DNA of 64,000 bases, taken from positions 727,538 through 791,537 of the forward strand of contig VZTG01003225.1 of assembly GCA_013397845.1 (NCBI GenBank), written 5' to 3'. Numbering within the stretch: the stretch's first letter is position 1; each line of letters opens with the position of its first letter. This document shows, piece by piece, positions 40,251 to 52,465 of the stretch. The stretch is from Melanocharis versteri. Its lineage: Eukaryota > Chordata > Aves > Passeriformes > Melanocharitidae. A model generated the notes under the pieces. That model saw nothing but the letters and a program-made list of their open reading frames with translations. It ran no database searches and was not told the DNA's origin. Made by a program: the position numbers and the translations under genes.

Positions 40251-40799
40251 ACTACACTTCTATGAAAAATGGAGTGCTCTATATTACGAGGGAATCTCAT
40301 CCCTATGGAAAGGATAACTTTCTCCAGGGCTGATCTCACACTGGAATGAACTCCGGAAATTTAAAAAATCCCCACAGACCTCACTGCCTTCTGCTCCAGT
40401 TGCGAGGCACTCTTCTTTGACCCCATCCTCTCTAATGTAAATATTTAACAATATACATATGTCAAAAGCAACAGTGACCACAACTCTGAAACTCTACCAA
40501 GCAAAGCATGAGCTTTTCCCGTGGGGACACACAGTATTAGTGATGGTGCTTCCTGTATGACTGCTTCTCCTTACACAGCAAGACAGCACTGCCTGTTCCA
40601 TAGAAACCTCAGTAAGATATTAGAGCAGCTCTAGGTTACTTTTGCGAGAAAAAGGTCCAGCCCTGAAGTCAGCTGCCAGTACAGACTCCTTTCAGTTTGC
40701 ATGAGCAGTTGGAGATGGTACAGAGAGATGGGAGGTACAGGCAGCCTGGACCTCATGTCCATATTCCCTCGGATTTCATAACATATTTATTTCACCTTT
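40251..40799. other. Intergenic, no recognisable gene
   Basis: Mixed composition. The run around 40322-40360 (LSPGLISHWNELRKF on the plus strand) looked briefly protein-like but has no frame context. Confidence 0.5.
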
Positions 40800-40862
40800 A
40801 TACTTGAGGTTGTAAGACCTATGTTTTAACTAGTACACCATGCCACTCCATGCTAGTGGCAA
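40800..40862 (-). mobile_element. Possible MIR relic (antisense)
   Basis: The block gtaagacctatgttttaact then agtacaccatgccactcc resembles the inverted 5' part of MIR ('...tgttttaaccactagaccatgctgcc'). Diverged; recognised by eye. Confidence 0.4.
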
Positions 40863-41637
40863 AATTTCAGGTATCTGAGTGCAGCACTCAAGGGATGTCA
40901 CATTTATTTCACTTCCTACCTCATCAGGGACTAGTGGTCAAGCTGATAGCCTGACCTAGGCTTTTTCCAGCTGTATTTCAAGACTGAGATGAACAAGTTA
41001 ATGTATTTGCTCCAATAAATAGTCAAAAGTACTAAATCCTGGAAATAAGAATTTGACAACAAAAGCTTTTTATTTCTTCCCTGGAATACAACACCATTAC
41101 TTCTTTCTCTCCTTCCCACACCTTTGGATCTTCCAGGTACCACTCAAATTGCCCATAAATCTTGGACTCGTAATTTAGAAAACAATCTCTCAATCTCTAC
41201 CACCTCCTAAAAAATAGTTCTGAAAAATGGTAACTCTTTTAAATATCACATTATGGGTTTTGTTCAGCTCTCAGTGCTCATGCTACTGAAAACATTGGAA
41301 GAAAGGCAAAATGAAAGTAATAAAGTAAAAATCTTAACTGTGTTTAGATTTTTTTCACAACACATTAAATAGAAAAGACATATCAAGTTACAATATTACA
41401 TTAGCTGAAACCTGCCAATTTCACTGAAGTGCTACTACCTACGTACACAAGTTTGCCCAGTGTTTGTGAAAGGTTATACTCAGCAATAAAACTCATGGAA
41501 TTTTTGAAATAGCACATATGCACCTGGAGTACTTGAAATATATTGCATAACCCTGGGATCATGCTTTTAGTTGTATTTACAGGAACACAGAGGCCTTAAG
41601 TAGTGATATGGCTTCTTATGTCCCCTGTTCAATTAAG

Positions 41638-41685
41638 TATACCATAAAATCACAGAATTGTTAGGGCTAGAAGGGAGCCCTGGTG

Positions 41686-41688
<3 letters not shown>
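41638..41688 (-). mobile_element. CR1 3'-end fragment running into a microsatellite
   Basis: The plus strand reads accataaaatcacagaattg, ttagggctagaagggagccc and tggtgat. This is the inverted terminus of a CR1 ('...atagaatcacagaatcattagggttggaagggacc...'). The next expected block, 'gatcatctagtcc', is replaced by the ATCT array. Confidence 0.8.

Positions 41689-41743
<55 letters not shown>
41689..41743. repeat. (ATCT)n tetranucleotide microsatellite
   Basis: 55 uninterrupted bases of ATCT, nearly 14 units, with a degenerate (TATC)-rich skirt to about 41765. It abuts the CR1 fragment with no spacer. Confidence 0.97.
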
Positions 41744-44217
41744 CATTATCTATATCTACATACATAACCAAAATAATCACAATACCTAAGAGTTTATCTA
41801 ATTAATGTGCAACTTGTGTCCCATGTTCAGGGGAACAAAAAACAAGCCTCGTCTCCCTTGTCACCATGGGTGTGCGCATGTCTCACTCCCCTCCGCTGCC
41901 TATCATTACATGCAAATTTTGGATGCAAATAATCATCTCCTCTTCATGTTTTGTGTCCCTTCTTGAGAGGGAAAATGTACATATTTAGGTCTCGTGCAGT
42001 TTTCTAAAAAGCTAAATGGAGTAGCCTTTGCTTGTCTGAAGTTGCCTGTTTGAAACCCACCCTGAGCCCCAGCATCTGGCTGCAGGCAGACAGCAGGAAG
42101 GTTAGTCCTCCTCTCAGCCCAGAGGATTATACAGGTGCAGAAATGCACTTCAATAGCACCACTATGGGAGCAAAAAACTGTGTTTTTCTGGTGACACCAA
42201 CATTCTTATCACGGTGCAATTCTGTTAAGAGGCTAGAGTTATTTTAATGTTCAATTGTTTGGGGTTTTTTTTTTTTTTCCTTTTGCAAGTATTTGAAATA
42301 AGAATTGAGTTAGGCATGCTATTTATGATTCTAGAATTCTATATTTTTAGGAATGACTGGTCTACCTGTGCTCAATGTGGCTGAAGAGAATAGCTGTTAC
42401 TCTGGTTACATTATCATGCTTTAAAAATTCAAAGAGAAATCCCATCAGAAGCACTACTCCTTATTCACTTGTGCTCCCTAATGGCAACTTTAAATCCTGT
42501 ATTCTCTATTGTCTTTGCTAAAGATGCATGACTTTGTGCCTTTGCTGTCAGAGTGGCATGTATTGTGCCAGCAAAATGCAGTCAGCACCTAACGTGCATT
42601 TCCAGAACTTCCAAGGGCTGTTATATATATATTTCTCTTCTCTCTTTTGTAGAGGATATGTGGTTTCTTCTATCAGTGCAGCAGCCTGTGATGTACAATG
42701 AAACATGAGGCCAGTGCAACCAGATACCTTTTTTCTTCATATTGTGTTAAGTGTATGAGCCTTCTTTGATGTCAGTAAAGTTAAAATGTTTAGAGATATA
42801 AAAATCAAGTTAGTACTCACTGATTAAGAAAGTAGTACTAGACTCTCTTTCTAGCCTTGTTTTTTACCAACTTTTCTATTTCTATAAAAGAAAAAGCTTT
42901 TAAAAATCGAGACATATGTTCTCATTACAAAATTCTTAGACAATATGTGAAAAAGACTATGCTCACTCCAAACTTACACCATCTTTTGGTCATTTTGTAG
43001 CACACAGAGAGGTGTCTTGCAGGGAAAAGCATGGCAGCCGGAATCCCTCTAATCTTTCCCACAGAATTCATGGCAAATCCAAATTGAAAATTAATTGAGA
43101 TTGGTGAAGAAAAGCTAATGCCTGACCCCTTCTCAGTGGGCATTATTTTTACTTTGACATATATCTGCATTTTTTAGTCTGAAGAGCACATTGAGAATTC
43201 TTAGGAAAAAAGGGTGTTCACTGAACATTCCCACAAAATTCATCCCATAGGCTAGGCAAGAAATAACAGTGCAGTAATTTTGCCTTTTTTTACACCTCTC
43301 TATAAATTATTTCAAACATATTTTTAGCTTAAGTATACACACTGCTCAAAATCTTGCAATAAAATAGATCTTTGGCTCTTCAATTTTTGACCATACATAA
43401 CAGAAATCATGTGTTTTGTTTTGATTATAGGTAGACTACATGATATTTTTTTCTCTTATTTTAGGACTAACTCCTAGAATAGCTGACTCATAATTTCAAA
43501 GTTGGCTTTCACTGAATATTTACTAGTATTTCTTGTTATGTTCTATATCATTTAGTTAGTGATGATGACTACTATGATGGATCACGTAATTCATAATACA
43601 TCATACAATCTATTTGCTGCATTACTCACAGAGATTGAAAACAGAGGGGCACAAAAATGCTTCCCTGATGCTGTAACACATAGTTCTGAGTTCTTTTGCA
43701 TTACTTTTTTCTATTTCCCAAACAGAACAAGATTCTGGTGGTCAAATATGCAACAAAGTACTTAAAAATCTAGCCATAAACTGAAATGTATTAAAGTATG
43801 TATTGAAGAGGTTCTTGAATAACTGAAGGCTCCTCCTCATATTCTGGGTACGAGTTTGAGCCTTGAAATCCACTTTGCTTCTTATTCAGACTTTGGAAAT
43901 GGGGGCTTTTGCTATGTTTAAAGTTGAGCCCGAGCCAACTTCAGAGTAATGCCCATCGCTCACGTCAGTTTACAGTATCTAAAGACAGTAATGCAAATGC
44001 ATAAAACTGGACAAGGGAACTTGCTGGATTCTTTTGCTGGGCTCTCTTACCTGGCACCTTAAATTTAATACCAACTGGGTCTGAGGAAGTGTCAAAAAAA
44101 GATGGAAAAGAGACTTGTGATTGTATCTTGCCATTTGCATTCATAGTTGCCTATGATTTTCAAGAATGCCTGTAGCATGCACCTTCACAGAATCTAATGG
44201 GCTTTTTAAAAATACAG
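41744..44217. other. Intergenic, no recognisable gene
   Basis: AT-rich, with a G/T tract at 42258-42278. No coding match. Confidence 0.65.
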
Positions 44218-44420
44218 CCCTGTCCAGAACAGGACAGGGTCACACCTGCTGGTGTCACACCTTGATTTATGTGTGGTGTTTAATAAGGAGATTAGTCAAT
44301 GGCTGAAATGCGACCGTGAGCATAATAACATCCTGTAACACCTTTGAGGTGGCTGTCCGATGATCATCTAAGTAGCTGAGGATTATAACGGTGGGAATAA
44401 GATAAAACAGGTGTGTTCAT
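44218..44420. promoter_or_regulatory. Candidate regulatory element: hairpin plus T-box-like site cluster
   Basis: A perfect inverted repeat lies at 44218-44239 (CCCTGTCC, 6-nt loop, GGACAGGG). Two identical TCACACCT sites at 44240-44247 and 44255-44262 match T-box half-sites. A CACCTG E-box overlaps the first. A CACCT..AGGTG inverted pair (44339-44351) is of the ZEB-type arrangement, and a further ACAGGTGTG is at about 44408-44416. No TE family was recognised. Regulatory role is inferred from motif density alone. Confidence 0.3.
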
Positions 44421-45044
44421 AGCATATATCAGCAGAGCTAAGTGGGGACTAGCATACCACGTATTTATTATATTGTGTAATTGTTTTCCTTCAAAAAGTC
44501 AGCATTGCCATGTATTTCTCCATCTTTTATCCAGAGGGCAACATAACTCTCTGTAACTGGGAAATTCTAAGCTTTTAAAACACCTAAAAATGAGAAGACA
44601 TATTACCATGATATCATATAATGTATGGAACATGTGACACTTCCCTTTTCCTGCATCATACTGGCAATACTATAGATCTACATATGTTAGCAAATTAGAC
44701 GATAGTCTTAAACAATGGCATTCTGAGCATTTCTTTTGTGTCCTTGAAATTTATTTCAAGTATGTCTAGTATATAAATACCAGTTTGCTCTGGCAAATAC
44801 AAATGTAAAACTGCTAATGAAACTGTAATTTATGTGGTTATATTGGCAAAGTAATTGAGAAACAAGCCAATTCAGATTAGCTTCCTCACAACCGCTATTT
44901 TAATGCCTGTACCTCTTTTCTAAAGGCCACCTCTACTAATGTAAATGTCCCATGATCTGAATTGCATGCAGTAATCTTTAGGGGAGAATATGTATTTGGC
45001 ACCATTTTCAATGATCAAGACACTTTACATGACATTCTTGTTTA

Positions 45045-45130
45045 AACGGCAGGAAAATCAGAGTTAAGTGCTGTGCAAATGAGGGCAGAATAGAGCCCTT
45101 TGTATCTCATTTTTCAACTGCCCTGGGATC
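45045..45130 (-). mobile_element. Possible MIR relic (antisense)
   Basis: The block ggcaggaaaatcagagttaa then gtgctgtgcaaatgagggca and gaatagagccctttgtatctc follows the inverted MIR order ('gaggctcagagagttaagtg..' then 'ggcagagc..gaatagaacccag'). Diverged. Confidence 0.35.
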
Positions 45131-46991
45131 ATCTGGAGGTATAACCACATAAATCCCCTGAGGATATGTCTCCAACTCTCTCCCTTAACATGCTGTTCCC
45201 TGATCACATTGGAAATCCACTCAATTTAGATTTAATCTCAGCAAAATCTACCCAGGACTTCCTTTCTAAATTTGAAACACTATCTTTTTGGTGATTTTTT
45301 TTTTGCTTGGGTTTTGCTTGCTTGCATTTTTCCTCAGCCATCCTCAAACCTGCTTCTCTGTGGGGGTACCACTGTGTGCCAGGAGGGTAGGGGTCTCCAA
45401 AAATTAAAGATGAAACTATTGGCTCAGCCTCATGCATGGGAGCATATTGCTTCCTCTTTCATGGACTGCTGCATGATGTTAGGATTGAACCTTCTTTCTG
45501 CCTTACTTCGCTTATATAAAATATGACAATAATGTTTTCCAAACGTTTTTAACTTTCTAATCTTTTCAAGCTAAGGCTCTGCATTGCATGGAGCAAAAGT
45601 ACAAACATTCTCCCCACCCAAAAGGAAGCTTGTAATGAATGAGTACAGCAAATTTAGAAGTAAAAAATAAATAGCAAGTCGCATGTGGGGAAAGAGAAAG
45701 AGACACAGAGACAGATGGATTTATATAAATTCAGCTTTTAAAGTGGTGGTTGGTTGGGGTGTTTTTTTAAATCAAATAATTGTAAGCAGTAACCAGCTGT
45801 AGTATTATTCTTCACTGTGTAATCTGCACAGTGAAATGTAAACAGGGGGTCAGGCTCTCCTGTGGCCATATGACCCTCTCAGCAGGAAAAGGGGGCGCGG
45901 AGAGAGGCTGTGCACAGAGAAGCATACAAGGATATTCATGAGCTGGGAAATTTTGCAGCAAAAAATAGCTTTCCTGCATAGTCAATGGTGCATAGCGTTC
46001 GGTTTAAAAACCCTTATTAAATTAAGAGGAGCTTTCTGCATCCCCCAGCCTTTGCTGCTGCTGCTGTTTGTACTTCCATAATGTTGTTGAGAAAACTGGG
46101 GCTTAATATCAACTTGAAGGTTTAGAAAAATGCAATAACATTCAGATACAACTTGATTACAGACCAAACAGAGATACAGAACACGGAAACTGACATGTCT
46201 GGGGAATCTAGCTCTTCTGAATCTCTTTGTTCCTTTAAAAAAAAAATTCTTAAAAAATAAATGTCTATGTCTATATGCATTCCTTTGTCAACACAGGAAG
46301 ATGGAGGGATTGGCAGCTAGGCATTCTTCAATTTGTTAATTACCTAGTGTTTTCTGTTCTTTAAAATTCTCTCATTTTTCTTCCTTTATTTTTTCTCAGA
46401 TTAAAAAGCTGAGCCCTTCTCTTGCACTCCGATCATAGTTCTCATGCTGCGTATTTAATACAGCATATTTTTTAATTCACAATCATACTCTTTCTGTCAT
46501 TGCTATAGCCACTATAGCTCTGACTACCTTTTTGCTGTGGTGTAAACATCTTTTCCCTACGGTATTTTTATGACATAACAAACCTTTATTTATTTCTTCA
46601 TTTATTATTTTAAAAACCAATACAGTTTTCCACCCAAAATACCCATTTTTACATAACCTTGAGATGCCTATTCATTCTTTCTCAGGAGGAGTTCAGGGGA
46701 AAGGTGCAGCACCCCTCTAAATCACAAATGAAATGAGTTTGTTGGCTTGAATAGTATTTCTCCTTTCAACCCTCACACATTTCAGTGCATTCCATTAGTC
46801 ATTGTTCAAATGAGGCTGTTTTCCGACCCCAGAGGCAGGGGAGGAGGGAGTTTGGGGCTTAAATGAGTTTGCCGATCAGTACATAGAGGCACATTGTTTC
46901 TCATGTTATATTTTGCATGTTCTGTTTACAGAATACAACCCTGGTTCCCGGTACCAAAATGTTTCAGGTTTTGAGCACACTGTATGTTTGA

Positions 46992-47080
46992 TGCAGCTAA
47001 TTTAAATAAATGACTTTCACATTTAAGCAATTAAACCTATAATTAGCACTGTTTGAATGAACTAATCAGCTAATACCCTA
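46992..47080. promoter_or_regulatory. Candidate element dense in TAAT-core (homeodomain-type) sites
   Basis: Within about 90 bases: gctaatttaaataaatga, gcaattaaacc, tataattagcac, actaatcagctaatacc. A cluster of TAAT/ATTA cores can arise by chance in AT-rich DNA, so this is weak support. Confidence 0.2.
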
Positions 47081-50000
47081 TGACACATGCTTCTTTTTTT
47101 CTCAAAATATTTTTAAAGGGAAAAGAAAGATTTATAAAAATTATAGACAATGCAGTAAAAAAAATAAGCTTTGATTCATGAAAATTACAAAACACCACCA
47201 CAAACTATTTAGACCAATGTTTGCCTTTTGCCTTCCAGGGAATGTGGAATTATGCACACTCATTTCCTCTGAATTCAGGGAAAAAGACTGCAATAAACAA
47301 AGTAGTGAATCTCTTTTAAAATGAGGCAAACTTCTACCACTGTTTTGTGTTTTTTAATACCTAAACACACTTTCAGGGATACTCTGGGCTCACTGCATTT
47401 TAAAACGTGTCCATACATCTAATCCAGTGGTAGGAGAGCTGCATAAGACATTCCCTTGGGAGATTCCCTCTGACTGGCAGAACTTTAGCTGCTCTCAATA
47501 AGATGGAAATTTATTAGGAGGAAATTATCCTGGTGTCCTCTGAAAAACAGCATTTCTGATAAAAATCTTGTTCTCTGACAGAAGTCTAACAAGATACATT
47601 TATTAGCTGGTTTCGCTCCTTGGATTCATCTGTTAATTTTAATTCTTATGTTGCACTGCTGTGTATTTATGTTCTGAGGCAGACATGATCTATGTGTGCC
47701 CACTGGAGATTGAGATGTTGGGGGTGAGAGAGCACAGAAGTCTAGGAGAAAGTTAGCCTTTTCTTTTTTTTTTTCCCTCTATTTAAAAGGGAAGGAAAGC
47801 CCTTACATTTTTATTAAATCTTGAATTTGTGGATAAATGTTGTGCTTGTGTCTATGTTGCTATAGATTTCTATTACTACAGAAATAAGCCTAATTTAGCA
47901 TATAATTTTTCTTTTCTTCAGTGCTGTTGTCCCTAAATATCATAGTGCCACACATAGGCCATACAAGTCACACCACGTACCAGCATTTTACTTTTTTTTC
48001 CCATTAGGACACCATTAAATGTCTACAAATGTGGAAAACAGCTTGAACACCCTTGAGTTGTTAAACTCTGCCTGTTTTCACAGTAGCTCCACTAAGACTG
48101 CGATTCAAGATCCTTCTCTGCAGCCCAGTTTTCCCTTGAGTCTCTACCTCATGTGGGGCTGAGGCTGGAAGATTTTTGAAGAAGGAATGTTGATTTTTAA
48201 TAAATGAAGCTGGCATTAGAAACCCTTCTCCCAGCATTATGACTTGCCAAAGTCAATAGGTACGCAACGGTCTGTTCTTGCAGAGCAAAAGGACAGCAGG
48301 AAGATGGCTTGTAGTCTTTAGTGGTTATATGGCTCACCAAAACTTCAGAGAACTTGTTTCTGTGTGATAACCACCTTCTCAAAGTACTTTTTCATCTGTC
48401 AAGCTTATGGTAAGAACTCGTCTAGATTTTGATTATTTTTGTCAAACTTTTTGGGGAGAGTAGGAGAGAAAAAAAGGGTCAGAGGAAAGTGCTGCCATAC
48501 CGAAACTTTTAAAAATAGGATTAGATTCATCCTTGCTTTGGATGGGAAGTCTCACTTCAACTGGGAAATTTTCTCTATATAAGATATGTTACTACCCTAT
48601 GCAACCAATGCTGAGAAGGTCTGGATTTGAATCATTTGGTTCAGAGAAGAAGCTTGCATCTTAGGCTTTTACACTTCTGGGCAAAGGATTTTATCACCCA
48701 GTCACTTCCCATGGTGATAGTCTTTCTGCCTGATGCTTCCAAATATCTCCTCCAACCTGGACTACGGAAAACCCTATTTTATTAGGCTTTAATATAATTT
48801 CTTGGCTCTGCTTCTGAAAATGAGGGTATGGGTATCTGAAGCACTGACAGTTCTTACTGTAGACGAAATCTGAGGGACCAGCAGATGACCAACAGCCCAG
48901 GAAAATCAAAGTCTACGTATTTAAAGCTCGGCAACTAATCACTGAGGCACTCCAAATTTGAGGAATTCACGAACTTTAGCCTCAATCTTGCTATGTTTTG
49001 GACCTCATATGCAAAACCAGAAGCACTCATCCCCTATTAGAAAGCAGAGGAATTTGTCAGTATAGAAAGAAGTGCTTCCATTCAGGAAGCATATTATACT
49101 GGTGAAGTTTCTAGAAGACATCATGAGAAAATAGATAATTTCTTATTCAGGCAGCTTTGTGATAAAATGTAGTGAATATTATATGACAGATCTGGCAGAG
49201 TCCCCACATGGATTGAAGAACCTTTGCCTATTATAAGAAAATCCTGAGTACTGACACTTAGCATCAGTAGAAAGGTGGCCCCACAAGCCACCCCACAGGA
49301 TTATAGTCAGTCTTGCAGAGGTTCTCAGGAAATCTAAACTATGATCACTCCAGGGTGCAGATTAACTGGACCTTTTCTTAGTGCACATCTGCCAAACTAT
49401 TAGGTTGGCACACTAAAGGCTGGCACACCAAAGGCCTGCTAGGGAAATTTTACTAAATTACTCTGGTCATAATTTCAAAGATTTGGAACAATGTGGTTTT
49501 TTGCTACCAGGTAAATCATAATTTCTTGAGCAGAATGAAAATGGAAAAGACTTCAAAACTATTTAAATATATATTTTTTTATTTAATAATGTCTGTATGA
49601 CATAAAATAATGGTTGTTTTGATTAAGTATTGACAGCAATTACCCCTGAATGCAATTCTTTGAATACCAGGAAATATCCAGTTAAAGCAGCTTCTGTGAC
49701 AAACCTACTCCTACACAGCACAATAACCTATCACTTTGTTAGGGTCTACACCTCTCGTGCTGTTAGCACAGCTGACCTCATGCACCAAAAATTACATCTG
49801 CAAAAAGATTCTAAATACTATCCCAGTTGGTTCAAAGCTTAAGAGTCTACTTTGAAACGTAGAAATGCTATTTTCAAAACTATTCTGCTTGTTGTTTCTA
49901 TTCATTGTTTCCATGGCAGAGCTGAAAAACTGTTACAGCTGTGTTTTGGGTGGTCTATTGTATGCCACTGTTGGTTTTGATTATTACATTCAACACTCTC

Positions 50001-50321
50001 TTGGTATGTGTTTCACTGTCCCACTGTCTCCACATAAATATGGAGTGGTGCTGCCTCCACCCGTTGTTTATTCAATTGCTCTGGGTTACAAAGTGGGAAA
50101 CCTGACTTTTTTTCCCTCCTCTGCTTAGGGGGTTCACAGATCCTAGGAGCATGCCGTAAATACTAGGTTATAGCATAATATTTAAGAGGACACTGCTCTG
50201 CCCTTCCCTCAGGAAAAGTTGCAGAGTCAGATAGAGAGCACAGAAGAAGCAGCAGGATTCAGTGTCCAAGGGACAATGACGGCTGGCTGAGATGAGGACA
50301 CCAGGTTTCTGCTGGTCAAAT

Positions 50322-50448
50322 TAAAAAAAAAACAAACAACAAAACCAACAACAACCAACAACAACAACAACAACAACAACAACAAAAACCCCACAAAAAC
50401 AAAAAACCCCACAAAACCCCCAAAAAACCCAACAAAAAACCCAACCAA
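50322..50448. repeat. A/C-only low-complexity tract with (CAA)n core
   Basis: About 125 bases of A and C with no T or G inside. There is an uninterrupted (CAA)n core at about 50357-50385, then alternating A-runs and C-runs (accccacaaaaac, aaaaccccac, acccccaaaaaaccc). On the complement it carries at least four runs of three or more G separated by T-rich loops, which is a possible G-quadruplex. Confidence 0.95.
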
Positions 50449-52157
50449 GTAATGTAGAAAGATAGATATAGTCTAAGATATTGCTGACCTGATTTTTAAA
50501 CATGCCCTTACAAAAACTTGCTAAAGTCAATACGGCAATACATAGTACATTTACCTGGAATATACTGCACAGTGTAATGGAGACTAACTTTCAGTAACAT
50601 GGGGTTGAATGTCCAAATTTGAACATTGCTGCAGAAGATGTGATTTATTAAAAGTTCATAACCCTCAAAACTGAATTATAAGTAGTTAAAATACCAACTG
50701 CTGTCTGTAAAATACACACATCATTTGCTGCAGAAAATAAAAAAATAAATGGGAAAATAAAAGACCCAGAATTGTGAAAATGAGTGACTGATTGTGTAAA
50801 GTTAATGATTACCCATATAAAATGACAGTTGTAAATACAGTGTGTCTAAGCTGACCAGCAGAACGTGTCCTGTCCTGTGCAGCAGCTAGCCTGGATCAGA
50901 GCAAACTGAAACCACATTGGGGCCTGTCCTCTCCTGCTTTGCAATTATATGGCATTCGATCTCCTGCTGATGCTGCCTGGCCATAAGAAACATCCCTTAG
51001 AAACCTGCACCTTAAATTGGGTTAGGACAGCTGACATGTACCTGGAATCAGAAGTAACTGATGCCCTGCAACAGTCAACAGAAAGCTTTCTTATGCCACG
51101 TATTTTTCTTAACTATGCAATCTCATGTGGTTTTAATTACTTGACGTAAGTGTTCTCATTTTATTTTGGTATTTCTTTGTCCAGTGTTCACCAAGAATAG
51201 GAAATCTGCAAAGGCAGGATTTTTAACTCAAATCACAACTCAAAACTTCAGATGTTTGTCTGAAACTCACCTGAGCTGCCTGCATGTGTGTCTCTAGGTT
51301 AGTTTGGGCAATATTATTAAATGAACTTTTTGAATGTAAGATTTTCAATCACTGATTTAAGATGAAGTCATTGAATGAGTAAACCTAAAATAAAAATCCA
51401 GGACATTATTTGTGAATTATTGAAGGGTTCTAATATTGGGATCAATTATCATGAAGGAACAATATACAGGATGGGGCACATCCCCCACAACACCACTAAG
51501 CTTTTGTATTTGTGAGAAACAGAAGCCTGTAACACATTTGGCTTAACAGTAGAGCAGGAGTTGGTTGAACACCTGAATGGACATAACTCTGGGTTAAATG
51601 GAGATGACTACAAGCCACATAGATCCTGTTGAGAACACCATTGCCTCCTCTCTTTCCTCTGGCTAAGTCCAACTCTTGAATACACATTTCAAGGAACTGT
51701 GACCTAAATTCAGATGATTGATCACAGTATCAGTAGAGTAAACTTTCAGTATATCTTCACATTGACAGTGAACCTGGTATCAAACTTTAACCTGCAGCAC
51801 TTTGCTTTCCTATAAAATAAAAATATTCCATCTTAAATCACTGCCTTTCCAAAAACATAAACAAAACCATAAAGGCCAACTCTTTTTCCCCTTTCCACTG
51901 ATTTCCATATAATTCCAAGTTTCTTATGTCTTTGATTTCTCATGTACTCCCCCTTACCTTTCCTGATCTCCCACAAAACCCTGGCAGAATACCAGCAGAT
52001 CTGATAGCTTCTTCTGGGCTGGCTGCCATTACCATATTTATGTCCTTCAGGGTTTCTGTGGGACTGATGACGCACAATACATCATTGGGCTGCTGTGACC
52101 AAACAAGGTTTGTGTGCTGCAGCTTCCCCCAGCATTTTGCCAGAAGTGCTGAGACCT
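50449..52157. other. Intergenic, no recognisable gene
   Basis: AT-rich; no feature supported. Confidence 0.65.
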
Positions 52158-52435
52158 GTCAAGGGGATGAAGAAAGATGAGTAAATGTTGATGAGGGATG
52201 GAGGAATAGTGTTGAAACAGGGTAGATGTTGGGTAGGAGGAGAGGTCTAAAAACAGTGGCAGGGGAAGAGTTAGTAGGTGTTTCAGAAATATTTGAAATT
52301 GAAGGGGAGATAGAAGTATTTTGGTTCAGGATAAGTTGTAAAGAATGGACTATTAGAGGGAAATAAAAATTGGGAATTAAATAGAATAGATGAAAAGAAA
52401 AAGGTGAGTTTGTATGGGGAGAATGGTGATGCTTC
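52158..52435. other. Purine-rich, C-depleted strand-asymmetric block
   Basis: For about 270 bases the plus strand is dominated by G and A with very few C (for example gggatggaggaatag, ggtaggaggagagg, ggaagagttagtagg). No tandem period is seen. The 92-codon minus ORF here, rich in Ser, Pro, Phe and His, is the shadow of this composition. Confidence 0.6.
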
Positions 52436-52446
52436 ACCCAGCACAG

Positions 52447-52465
52447 GATGATGATGATGATGATG
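52447..52465. repeat. (GAT)n microsatellite
   Basis: Six GAT units at the edge of the purine-rich block. Confidence 0.9.

Larger units (their letters stand above)
44421..50321. other. Intergenic, no recognisable gene
   Basis: AT-rich. It contains a T11 run near 45296, a G/T tract at 45744-45768, a (GCT)n stretch at 46052-46064 and two imperfect 15-bp tandem units at 49403-49432 (ggttggcacactaaa / ggctggcacaccaaa). An AT-rich stretch with many homeodomain-type cores lies at 46992-47080. No coding match. Confidence 0.6.

Noticed and set aside
40322..40360. Short plus-strand stretch LISHWNELRKF resembling a retroelement protein end
   Set aside because: No extended frame or neighbouring motif; probably chance.
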